Positions 37,654-45,363 of a DNA stretch of 50,314 nt are shown one piece after another. A program made the position numbers and the translations under genes. Under the pieces are notes generated by a model. The model did not search any database. It was given only the letters and a program-made list of their open reading frames with translations, and was not told the origin of the DNA. Each line of letters starts with the position of its first letter. The stretch's first letter is position 1. The stretch lies in assembly GCA_035426385.1 (NCBI GenBank), contig DAOLZQ010000017.1, positions 1 through 50,314 of the forward strand, read 5' to 3'. The DNA is from Parvibacillus sp035426385 (GTDB lineage Bacteria > Bacteroidota > Bacteroidia > Chitinophagales > Saprospiraceae).

Positions 37654-38541
37654 TTAGAAATGCAACAGTTTGATATTATCTATATATACTTGCTGGGTGA
37701 CATTGGGGTCATTATAATTATAGATACCTGATAGTATCACTCGCATCCCGTCTGAAGCTTGTGCCTGATTTACTATAGGTGCAAGATTGATATATGCCTT
37801 CTTCCACTCTGAGCTTGGATATAAACCACTTACAAAGACTGGTTGGGTATAGATAAACGAACCCTGAAACTCTAAGTAAACCTCAATTGCAGCGGTGCCT
37901 TTATAATTCAGCTCAAGGTAGATTTCCCTCGATTCATCTTGAAAATCATTAAAGTAAATGTTTGTACCAACACTATTAGCCAGATGATCCTTATTTATTT
38001 TAAGCCTGCCGGATCCTTTGCCTTCATAGACTTCACCTTGGGTGGAATCTACTATTTCCATGTAAGTTGTCAGATCTTTGTCATAATCTTCTACAAAGAT
38101 ATTGGTAGGTTCAAAGTCCACGACAAACGAGTACTTAGTAGAAGACTTATATTTAAATTCTGGCCTAATAGTATCCATTCTTCCACATTGACATAGATCA
38201 ATAGATACGCGATATGGTTCTATAAACGGATAAATTACTGCCTCATCTCTCAAACCATTTGCTCTGATACCCGGGAAAATAGCCATTTCATGTTTACCTA
38301 GTGCAAAATTGAGCACGGGTGCTACGGAATGAGGTGGAAATACTCCCAATAGTGAATTGTCGGTATAGACCCAATAGTCTTCAAAGTTTTGATCTTTGGA
38401 GAAGGCGTCTATCTGTCCAGCCATTTTATAATCTTTCAAAAAGAAATAATTCGGCAGAGTCTCTTTATCAGTACAACTACTCATAGAAAGACACAGTAGT
38501 GTCAGACCAAATAGTCCTCTTATACATTTCCTGGAAATCAT
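37654..38541 (-). CDS. Lipoprotein linked to exopolysaccharide initiation
   Basis: A 295-residue lipoprotein (signal LLCLSMSSC, lipidation at Cys23). The mature protein is beta-rich: a first domain (LLGVFPPHSVAPVLNFALGKHEMAIFPGIRANG, residues about 64-96) and a second jelly-roll-like region (YLELNYKGTAAIEVYLEFQG, VYIDNIKLLHF) that looks like a carbohydrate-binding fold. I do not know the family. It is the first gene of a two-gene leftward unit with the initiating sugar transferase (4-base gap), so it may take part in polysaccharide export or anchoring at the outer membrane. Confidence 0.7.
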   Translation of the reverse strand: MISRKCIRGLFGLTLLCLSMSSCTDKETLPNYFFLKDYKMAGQIDAFSKDQNFEDYWVYTDNSLLGVFPPHSVAPVLNFALGKHEMAIFPGIRANGLRDEAVIYPFIEPYRVSIDLCQCGRMDTIRPEFKYKSSTKYSFVVDFEPTNIFVEDYDKDLTTYMEIVDSTQGEVYEGKGSGRLKINKDHLANSVGTNIYFNDFQDESREIYLELNYKGTAAIEVYLEFQGSFIYTQPVFVSGLYPSSEWKKAYINLAPIVNQAQASDGMRVILSGIYNYNDPNVTQQVYIDNIKLLHF

Positions 38542-38549
38542 ATTGGCCT

Positions 38550-38557
38550 CAAAGATA
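38550..38557 (-). promoter_or_regulatory. -7 element of the exopolysaccharide pair
   Basis: TATCTTTG on the minus strand, an exact consensus match, begins 16 bases before the lipoprotein start codon. A -33 TTTG at 19 bases is lacking. Confidence 0.4.
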
Positions 38558-38643
38558 TAAAACTAATTATTTTTGCTTCACCTTTCAATAGATTACAGAT
38601 AGATGTCCAAATACTATCTCATATTATTTAAGTAACGTTTGAT

Positions 38644-39279
38644 ATGATTAATAAACCAACCATAAGTCATTTCTTTTATAAAAAATTGGGACCAATATTG
38701 TTCTTCATGCTCTGGATGGGTTGTGCCAATGACCCCAAGACCACCGCCACACCAATGATTGCATCTCCAGACTCCATACACATAGGAGACTCTGAGGTTG
38801 AAATCAAGCGTATTCGCAAGGACGGACTTGATATTGCACTCACTTCAAAAAAGGACCGTTTGATGTCAGAATTACAAGTTGATATCAAAGATTCTACCCA
38901 GTCAAAGCAATATACTACCAAACTTCAGTTGGATGGACAAATACAGGATGTGCATGTGACAGATCTAAATAACGATGGACTAAAAGAGGTATATATCTTC
39001 AATACCAGCAGCGGATCGGGTTCATATGGTGATGTGATTGGGTATCAACTAGGCAAATCAGGACTGGACACTATTTTATTTTCTTCAGCTGATGCCAATG
39101 CTGACGAGAATTATATGGGTCACGATAGTTTTTACATAAAATATCCATATCTATACCGCAAATACCCCAAATACCGTGAGATTGACCCGAATTGTTGTCC
39201 CACAGGCGGAACTCGAAATATTGCTTATAAACTTATAAAGCAAAGGGGTCGTCTTATTCTGAAACAAACTAAACTATAA
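38644..39279 (+). CDS. PliI-like lysozyme-inhibitor lipoprotein
   Basis: A 211-residue lipoprotein (signal ending LWMGC, lipidation at Cys27). The C-terminal domain has VTDLNNDGLKEVYIF, SGSGSYGDVIGYQ, NYMGHDSFYIKYPYLYRKYPKY and CCPTGGTRNIAYKL, which match the PliI family of periplasmic inhibitors of invertebrate-type (i-type) lysozyme, including the SGSxG loop that enters the lysozyme active site. It would protect the cell wall from host or predator lysozyme. Its stop shares a base with the ATG of a degenerate M16 gene, so the two are cotranslated. The family call rests on remembered motifs. Confidence 0.78.
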   Translation: MINKPTISHFFYKKLGPILFFMLWMGCANDPKTTATPMIASPDSIHIGDSEVEIKRIRKDGLDIALTSKKDRLMSELQVDIKDSTQSKQYTTKLQLDGQIQDVHVTDLNNDGLKEVYIFNTSSGSGSYGDVIGYQLGKSGLDTILFSSADANADENYMGHDSFYIKYPYLYRKYPKYREIDPNCCPTGGTRNIAYKLIKQRGRLILKQTKL

Positions 39280-40547
39280 TGCCAGATTTTCTCAAAGTGC
39301 CCCGGATTAATGCGCCGAAGGTATTTGATCTCCCTCAGGTAAATGAAATGACGCTGGCCAATCAGTTAAAAGTGTATCATTTGGCTGACGCACATATGGA
39401 TAGTGTAAAGATGGAGTGGTGCTTTCCAGCCGGTCGAAGTGCAGAAGTTAAAAGGTCGGCAGGTGAGTTATGTACCAGAATGCTTCGCGAAGGATCTAGG
39501 ATGCATACCAGTTTTGAAAATGCCGATTACTTCGACTACCGCGGATCTTCATTATACAGTTTCAATGGATTAGACTATGCGGGGGCAGGTTTTTTTTCTC
39601 TAAAGAAATTTGCCCTCCAGCTTTTCGAGCGAACTATGTCTATTTTGACTCATCCAAGATTTAGTGGGTCAGATCTTAGATTAATCAAAAAAATCAAATC
39701 AGATCAACTAAAAGTGGCCTTGACTGACAATGATATTGTGTCTTTCAGAGAACTCACGCTACAAATATTCGGGAAGGAGCACTCCTATGGTTATAATACG
39801 ACAGAGGAAACTATCAGATCAGTCACACGTCATGATTTAATAGAGCATTATGATCTAAATTATTGGACTGAAGGCTCATTTGTAATCCTAGCAGGGAATG
39901 TAGGTCCTGAGACACTAGAGATTATCCTTAAGCAGTTAGAAATCATACCATTAAGTAGCAGACATACAGTTAAGATAACACCCCTTCCCACTCAGGAGGC
40001 ACGGGTAATAGCGATCCCTGGTACTAACCGAACCCAATTGTCAGTCAAAATGGGCTATACAACACTCAATAAATCCCACTCCGACTATCCATATCTCTAT
40101 GTACTTAATATATTAATCGGTGGCTATTTCAACTCTAGGCTAAACAAATCAATCAGAGAAAAAAAAGGATTGACGTACCACATCTCCAGCCAACTGGATA
40201 CCGCCTTACTAGGTTCATTATATTATATTACAGCCGACACTTCGGGTATCCATGTAAATGAAATGTTGAGTGAAATTCTCAAACAACTGAACAGGTTATT
40301 GAGAATTCCAACAGGTAAGTCTGAGTTTAGTATGATTCGCAATTATATCATCGGGAACATGCATCAGTTATATGATGGGGTCTACAATACAGCCGAAACG
40401 CTCAAGAATTGCCTGGTGGAAGAAATAAGTTATGATTCAGGAAGAGATCTAATGATGGCTATAAAAACGATGGACCAGGAAGCCTTTTTTCACAAAACTC
40501 AACAATATTTGAATCCGGAAAAGATGCTTACCGTTATTGCCGGATGA
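39279..40547 (+). CDS. M16-fold protein lacking the zinc-binding motif
   Basis: A 422-residue protein of the insulinase/pitrilysin (M16) fold. The C-terminal half keeps LNILIGGYFNSRLNKSIREKKGLTYHISS, the arginine-containing substrate-binding region. The N-terminal HxxEH is absent: the equivalent stretch reads AGRSAEVKRSAGELCTRML. It should therefore be catalytically inactive, like non-catalytic partner subunits, but no active M16 gene is nearby. There is no signal peptide, so a cytoplasmic location is likely. It overlaps the lysozyme-inhibitor gene by one base and ends in a hairpin terminator. A structural or regulatory role is possible. Confidence 0.82.
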   Translation: MPDFLKVPRINAPKVFDLPQVNEMTLANQLKVYHLADAHMDSVKMEWCFPAGRSAEVKRSAGELCTRMLREGSRMHTSFENADYFDYRGSSLYSFNGLDYAGAGFFSLKKFALQLFERTMSILTHPRFSGSDLRLIKKIKSDQLKVALTDNDIVSFRELTLQIFGKEHSYGYNTTEETIRSVTRHDLIEHYDLNYWTEGSFVILAGNVGPETLEIILKQLEIIPLSSRHTVKITPLPTQEARVIAIPGTNRTQLSVKMGYTTLNKSHSDYPYLYVLNILIGGYFNSRLNKSIREKKGLTYHISSQLDTALLGSLYYITADTSGIHVNEMLSEILKQLNRLLRIPTGKSEFSMIRNYIIGNMHQLYDGVYNTAETLKNCLVEEISYDSGRDLMMAIKTMDQEAFFHKTQQYLNPEKMLTVIAG

Positions 40548-40588
40548 TGAGAAAAGTAAAAATTTGATTATTTTTATCATCTTTTTTT
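40543..40588 (+). terminator. Probable terminator between the M16 gene and adk
   Basis: GATGAT at 40543-40548, overlapping the stop codon, pairs with ATCATC at 40576-40581, with further AT pairing inside, followed by seven T. It is AT-rich and weak in stability, but it fits the position. Confidence 0.45.
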
Positions 40589-40622
40589 AAAAAAAATACA
40601 TATTTGATTTTATATTAACTCT

Positions 40623-41207
40623 ATGATTAACATTATTTTATTTGGTCCTCCAGGCTCCGGCAAAGGAACTCAGGCCAGCAAATTAGCAGAGAAGTACAAT
40701 CTAATTCATATATCTACCGGTGATTTATTTCGCTATGAAATGTCGAATGATACTCCTCTTGGACAACTCGCCAAAAGCTTTATGTCTGAAGGTAAATTAG
40801 TACCGGATCAGGTCACTATAGATATGCTGAAGGCCAAAATGGAAAGACACCCGGATGTTGAGGGATTCATTTTTGATGGTTTCCCCCGAACTATACCACA
40901 GGCAGAAGCACTGATTACCCTACTAGAGGAAAATGGAGAAGAAATTTTAGCTCTCATCGCACTTGATGTTGATGAGGATGAAATCATCCACCGTCTCACC
41001 AGGAGGGGCAAGGAAGCAGGGAGGGCAGATGACATGGATGAAGCTATCATTCGGAATCGCATACAGGTTTACAGAAATGAAACTCAGCCTGTTTACGATC
41101 ATTTTGCACAGTTTGGAAAATCTCATCTTATAAAAGGTGTTGGTTCGATTGACGAGATATTTGACGGAATATCCCAGGTAGTAGAGAGCAGATTGGATAA
41201 CTGTTAG
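40623..41207 (+). CDS. adk: Adenylate kinase
   Basis: Interconverts ATP + AMP with 2 ADP in the cytoplasm. The 194 residues include the P-loop GPPGSGKGTQ, the AMP-binding STGDLFR, the FDGFPRT motif and RRGKEAGRADD. The length corresponds to the short form without the zinc-binding lid insert. A terminator-like hairpin precedes it, and rimK follows after 58 bases. Ordinary housekeeping gene. Confidence 0.96.
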   Translation: MINIILFGPPGSGKGTQASKLAEKYNLIHISTGDLFRYEMSNDTPLGQLAKSFMSEGKLVPDQVTIDMLKAKMERHPDVEGFIFDGFPRTIPQAEALITLLEENGEEILALIALDVDEDEIIHRLTRRGKEAGRADDMDEAIIRNRIQVYRNETQPVYDHFAQFGKSHLIKGVGSIDEIFDGISQVVESRLDNC

Positions 41208-41265
41208 CTCTGGTCAGTAAAAAATAAAATATTTTAAATCTACACCTTTAAAAAGCAACTCTTAC

Positions 41266-42174
41266 ATGAAAGCTTTAATTCTCTCACGCAATGCCACTTT
41301 GTATTCAACGCAAAGGCTAGTCTTTGAATGCAGAAAAAAGCGGATTAGTGTAGATGTCAGAGATCCTTTAACTTTTAATTGTGTCATTCATCAGGAGGGG
41401 AGCAAAATCTTCAACGAAGATGGAAAAGAAATTAAAGTAGATGTAGTTATACCCCGGATAGGCAGTACGATCACTAATTATGGCGCTGCCATCTTGCGAC
41501 AGTTTGAACTCATGAAAGTTCCCATCACCACTACCTCTGATGCACTCTTGATGGCTAGAGACAAACTGGTGGCACTCCAGAAACTAGCGGCACACGGCCT
41601 TCCTATTCCTAAGACCAGTCTGATCAGCCCGCTTAGTGTGGATACTGAATTTATCAAAAAGCAATTTAATTTTCCACTAATAATAAAATTACTTGAGAGC
41701 ACTCATGGCCTCGGTGTCATCTTATCCGAGAGCCTGAATAATACTCAATCTATAGCTGAGGCCTTCCAGACACTTCATCAAAAGTATATACTCCAACAAT
41801 TCATACGCGAGGCCCAAGGATCCGATATTCGCGCATTTATTGTAAACGGAGAATTAGTAGCCAGTATGTTAAGAAGTGCACAGGGAGATGAGTTTCGCTC
41901 TAATATGCATCGTGGTGCTACTGCGATTCCTATCAAACTTACCACCGAAGAAGAAGAAATTGTGTTGCGCTCAGCCAGAATACTTGATCTGAGTATAGCA
42001 GGAGTAGATTTCATGCGCAGTAAAGGTGGGCCAGTCATACTAGAAGTAAATGCAAGTCCGGGCCTGGAGGGTATTGAGAACGTAACCAAAGTCAATGTCG
42101 CAGCTAAAATAATCACTTATGCACGATCATTAGCTGAGCAAAACTTAGCTGGCTTAATCAAGAAAATTGGATAA
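41266..42174 (+). CDS. rimK: RimK-type ribosomal protein S6 glutamate ligase
   Basis: An ATP-grasp ligase, 302 residues, that adds glutamate residues to the C-terminus of ribosomal protein S6, or a close relative with another acceptor. Features: MKALILSRNATLYSTQRLV, the IPRIGSTITNYGAAILRQFE segment, LPIPKTSLIS, QQFIREAQGSDIRAFIVNGE, MLRSAQGDEFRSNMHRGA and the metal-binding ILEVNASPGLEGIE. The TTG start of the following zinc hydrolase overlaps its last 8 bases, so the products are coupled. The acceptor in this organism is inferred from the family. Confidence 0.88.
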   Translation: MKALILSRNATLYSTQRLVFECRKKRISVDVRDPLTFNCVIHQEGSKIFNEDGKEIKVDVVIPRIGSTITNYGAAILRQFELMKVPITTTSDALLMARDKLVALQKLAAHGLPIPKTSLISPLSVDTEFIKKQFNFPLIIKLLESTHGLGVILSESLNNTQSIAEAFQTLHQKYILQQFIREAQGSDIRAFIVNGELVASMLRSAQGDEFRSNMHRGATAIPIKLTTEEEEIVLRSARILDLSIAGVDFMRSKGGPVILEVNASPGLEGIENVTKVNVAAKIITYARSLAEQNLAGLIKKIG

Positions 42175-43114
42175 TCAATTCAATATAGGAGGCACACTGA
42201 TCAGCACCGGTATGCAGGAATCAGTGCGCTTGCCGGTCGGAAGATTACCTACCGGAAACCAAATAACCATTCACGCACATGTATACCGCTCCTCAAACCC
42301 CGGACCGGTATTACTGCTTCTGGCGGGAATGCATGGTGATGAAATCAATGGTATCGAGATAGTGAGACGAGCTATGGAAGCGAATATCTTTAGCCAACTT
42401 AAATCAGGAAGTGTCATAGCTATACCTTTACTTAATGTATATGGCTTTATCAACTTCTCACGTGAGGTAATAGATGGCAAGGATGTCAATCGCAGTTTTC
42501 CAGGGTCATCTTCAGGAAGTATGGCATCCAGGGTAGCACGAGTTCTGACCAGACATATTTTACCTTACGTAACCATGAGTATTGATTTTCATACAGGTGG
42601 TCAGTCCCGGTACAATTATCCCCAGGTTCGATTTAGCACTAAAGATCCCAAAGCGGTAGAACTTGCTGACATCTTCAATGCACCACTTAGAGTGGTCAAG
42701 TCTACGATCCCTCGTTCATTCCGCCGGATAAGCATGGACCATGGCTTACCTGCAATAGTTTTTGAAGGTGGAGAAAATTTACGTTTGGACGAATTTTCAA
42801 TTGACGAAGGCATCAGGGGCATCAAAAAAGTATTAAACTACTTCCATATGGAGCATTACCCAATGCTTGATCAACCCTCGGAGCTATTACTGAATAGTTC
42901 ATGGATCAGAGCCAATACTTCAGGTATATTTACTTTTAGCAAAATTGCTGGTTCCAAGGTCCATAAAGGTGAGTGCCTGGGCAACATACATGACCCTTAT
43001 GGTGCAGGCAGCCAACAGATCATAGCCAACCGGCCAGGAACTATTATCGGGAATAATAATAAACCGGTTGTATTTCATGGAGATCCACTGTTTAATATAG
43101 GATTTGGGACATAA
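42167..43114 (+). CDS. AspA/AstE-family zinc hydrolase
   Basis: A 315-residue cytoplasmic enzyme of the succinylglutamate desuccinylase/aspartoacylase (M14-like) family. Zinc ligands: His56 and Glu59 in LAGMHGDEING, and His142 in SIDFHTGG; the GKDVNRSFPG arginine motif is present. The family hydrolyses N-acyl or N-glutamyl amide bonds. The TTG start at 42167 is used because the N-terminus matches the family pattern (FNIGGTLISTG). The 8-base overlap with rimK suggests coupled synthesis, so it may edit or reverse glutamylation. The substrate is unknown. Confidence 0.82.
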   Translation: MDNQFNIGGTLISTGMQESVRLPVGRLPTGNQITIHAHVYRSSNPGPVLLLLAGMHGDEINGIEIVRRAMEANIFSQLKSGSVIAIPLLNVYGFINFSREVIDGKDVNRSFPGSSSGSMASRVARVLTRHILPYVTMSIDFHTGGQSRYNYPQVRFSTKDPKAVELADIFNAPLRVVKSTIPRSFRRISMDHGLPAIVFEGGENLRLDEFSIDEGIRGIKKVLNYFHMEHYPMLDQPSELLLNSSWIRANTSGIFTFSKIAGSKVHKGECLGNIHDPYGAGSQQIIANRPGTIIGNNNKPVVFHGDPLFNIGFGT

Positions 43115-43130
43115 TCTGTTAAGTGTTTAC

Positions 43131-43138
43131 TATATTGC
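43131..43138 (+). promoter_or_regulatory. Possible -7 element of the DUF6089 gene
   Basis: TATATTGC, the same -7 form as in the three-paralog promoters, 67 bases before the GTG start. The nearest TTTG (43103-43106) gives a 24-base spacer, longer than usual. Confidence 0.3.
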
Positions 43139-43204
43139 AATAGAAATTGAGCTTTCCTTTCACAATTAATTTCACATTATTGTTTTTAATAAAAAGGCTT
43201 AGCT

Positions 43205-44098
43205 GTGATAAAAGTATATTTAAGATACTCTATACTAGTATTATTTCTATTCCCAAACGCATTGTCTAGTCAAGAGCTATTTATTGGGATAAGCGGAGGG
43301 CTATCCAATTATCAGGGAGATCTTCTTAATAATATTTCCACACTATCACAATCTCGAGCGGTGGGCGGGATATACGTCCAACTATATCCATTTCCATATT
43401 TATCAATAAGCGGTGGATTTAACTTTGCCAAAATCGGAGCTGCAGACAAATTTAATGTCCAGCCTGATCTTAGGGCGCGCAATCTCAGCTTTGTCAGTAA
43501 TCTACAGGAGGGATATCTTACGTTACAAATAGACTTGTTCAATTATGAACGTATTAAAATTACACCGTATATCTTTGGTGGTGTAGCACTATTTCATTAT
43601 AACCCCTATACTTATGATACGGGAGGAGAAAAAGTTTTTCTCCATTCGCTAACCACAGAAGCTCAGGGCTCTCCTGACTATCCTGAACATCCTCCCTATA
43701 AACTCACTAATTACTCATTACCATTTGGCGGTGGAATTACCTATCATGTTACCCAGTTGATCTCTGTAGGCGCACAACTAGGATTTAGAAAGACATTTAC
43801 CGATTATCTAGATGATGTGAGTACTACCTATCCCGATCAGGAGACATTACTCCAATATGCTGGCCAAAAGTCAGTAGAACTCACCTTTCGCGGTGATGAG
43901 CTCAACTCATCAGCACCTTATCCGAGCTCTACAGGAGTACGAGGTGACCCAAACTACAAGGATTGGTATTATTTTACAGTAATTAAATTGGGAGTCAGTC
44001 TAAGTGGAATACACTTCAAGACTGGAGGAAAGAATTTTGGATATGGTAACACTCAAAGGAAACTGAGTAAAAAGAAAATTAGTTGTCCTAAATTTTAG
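43205..44098 (+). CDS. DUF6089 outer-membrane beta-barrel protein
   Basis: A 297-residue outer-membrane protein with a signal peptide (FLFPNALSSQ). The family hallmarks are GISGGLSNYQGDL, ITPYIFGGVALFHYNPYTYD, FRKTFTDYLDDVSTTYPD and RGDPNYKDWYYFTVIKLG; DUF6089 barrels resemble the PorG-type barrel of T9SS, but the exact role is not set. The C-terminus has a basic tail (KLSKKKISCPKF). The start is a GTG; an ATG is not available without loss of the signal peptide. It stands alone between the rimK pair and the three-paralog region. Confidence 0.82.
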   Translation: MIKVYLRYSILVLFLFPNALSSQELFIGISGGLSNYQGDLLNNISTLSQSRAVGGIYVQLYPFPYLSISGGFNFAKIGAADKFNVQPDLRARNLSFVSNLQEGYLTLQIDLFNYERIKITPYIFGGVALFHYNPYTYDTGGEKVFLHSLTTEAQGSPDYPEHPPYKLTNYSLPFGGGITYHVTQLISVGAQLGFRKTFTDYLDDVSTTYPDQETLLQYAGQKSVELTFRGDELNSSAPYPSSTGVRGDPNYKDWYYFTVIKLGVSLSGIHFKTGGKNFGYGNTQRKLSKKKISCPKF

Positions 44099-44134
44099 TT
44101 TCATTCATTCACTTCATGAAATCCAAATATTTCT

Positions 44135-44171
44135 CATCTAAGTTTTGATAATAGGTTTCTACTCTTAGATG
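44135..44171. repeat. Inverted repeat after the DUF6089 gene
   Basis: CATCTAAG (44135-44142) and CTTAGATG (44164-44171) are perfect 8-bp arms with a 21-base loop. It could be a weak terminator or a protein site; there is no T tract. Confidence 0.25.
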
Positions 44172-44229
44172 ACAGTAATTCACAATTATCACATTTATAC
44201 AACTATTACCTAAAATGATATAAAATAAC

Positions 44230-44260
44230 TTTGAAATAATTATGATATACTTTATATTGC
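44230..44260 (+). promoter_or_regulatory. Promoter of paralog A
   Basis: TTTG (44230-44233), a 19-base spacer, TATATTGC (44253-44260). The same arrangement with the same spacing is found before paralogs B and C. Confidence 0.65.
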
Positions 44261-44264
44261 ATAA

Positions 44265-44284
44265 ATATTTTCAAACCCCAATAA
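44265..44284 (+). promoter_or_regulatory. Conserved leader box of paralog A
   Basis: ATATTTTCAAACCCCAATAA, located 4 bases after the -7 element, differs from the boxes of B and C at one base (C for A). It ends 10 bases before the ATG and may be in the 5' leader or overlap the transcription start. Confidence 0.6.
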
Positions 44285-44294
44285 TTTATAAAGC

Positions 44295-44777
44295 ATGTCC
44301 ATTTCAAACAAATCTAAATCCGCGAAGTCATTCTTCTCGCCTTCAGCACTAATTTTCTTTAGCTCTTTTATTTTATCCGGCCTTTTTCTAAGTAGTGTTG
44401 CGCCCGCACCAAGAGAAATCAATCCGTCAGCTATGACTTTTCCCACGATTCCCTGGGACACCGCCAAACAGTATGTAATGGATTTACGTCCTCCTTGTGG
44501 TCCAAATTCTAATTGGGGAACTTATATCGATCTTTCGCAAACTTCACTGAATTCAATATCTGCATATCTAGCTCAATATTCATCTAAAGGGAATGTCCGT
44601 ATATATCTGGGCAGTGGAAACAATAAGGGCTATTTATTTCTCTCTCCAATAACTACAACGGGAGAGGAAGTCCGTACACCTGCAATGATGTATATCGAAC
44701 GTTCATTTTCAGGTTTGAAATGCCCTAAATATTGTGACATTAGCGTTACGGCTTTGGGATCCACTCCCAAGGAGTAA
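44295..44777 (+). CDS. Three-paralog membrane-anchored CPKYCD protein, copy A
   Basis: A 160-residue protein of unknown function. A short basic N-terminus (MSISNKSKSAKSFF) is followed by one hydrophobic helix (about 17-35, uncleaved anchor), placing the rest outside the inner membrane. The outer domain has WDTAKQYVMDLRP, NWGTYIDLSQTSLNSI, GNVRIYLGSGNNKGYLFLSP and the C-terminal KCPKYCDISVTALG with two Cys four apart. The pattern recalls short Bacteroidota proteins with a VRIYLG core and a Cys-rich end, but I cannot name a family. It has the same promoter and leader box as copies B and C. Confidence 0.75.
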   Translation: MSISNKSKSAKSFFSPSALIFFSSFILSGLFLSSVAPAPREINPSAMTFPTIPWDTAKQYVMDLRPPCGPNSNWGTYIDLSQTSLNSISAYLAQYSSKGNVRIYLGSGNNKGYLFLSPITTTGEEVRTPAMMYIERSFSGLKCPKYCDISVTALGSTPKE

Positions 44778-45363
44778 CAAAGTAACGATAGAAAATAGAA
44801 TAATATATCATATTATAATAGTATTCCATTTATTTAAATCCTACATACTGGTCAAAAAAATAATTAAGAATGCATATTATGTGGCTGAAATCAATTAAAA
44901 TTGAATCTTCAATAACTACATGAGATAATCAAATTTAAAGAATCATGTTACTATATCATCTCAAAGAAATAAGCTTCTATATAACTGAGAATTACTCAGT
45001 TCGAAAAACATTCTTATACAGCTAGCCACTTTTACCGACATTGCATGGTTACTATTACTTTCTTTGGTTCCCTTAAATATTAACATACAGACTCAATAGG
45101 GTAAAAGACTCAGAGTTACTCCTATTTTAAATCTCAGTATATTTTTTATGTAAATAATATGCTTGTAGCGTGCAGTATCGACTGAACAGTGAATTAATAA
45201 TGAATTCTCTCCTTTCATCAATCAAATGATTCCTAGAAGATGTCACTACCTCCATTAGAAAAGATGATAATAACTATAGAATAACCGAAATATTGTTCCA
45301 ACTGTCTACCCACGTAAAAGTGAGGAATAAAATAAAGAGTAACTCCCCAACTTATGGGTCATT
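44778..45363. other. 586-base AT-rich stretch without a gene
   Basis: No plausible coding region is seen. It lies between the convergent stops of paralog A and the TPR gene. ACTCCTATTTTAAATCTC at 45118-45135 recurs with one change at 48735-48752, downstream of paralog C. No clear terminator hairpin or RNA structure was found. Confidence 0.5.

Noticed and set aside
44252..44467. Antisense reading frame of 71 codons inside paralog A.
   Set aside because: It overlaps the promoter and start of copy A, and its residues mirror the anchor region; no independent start signal. Shadow of copy A.
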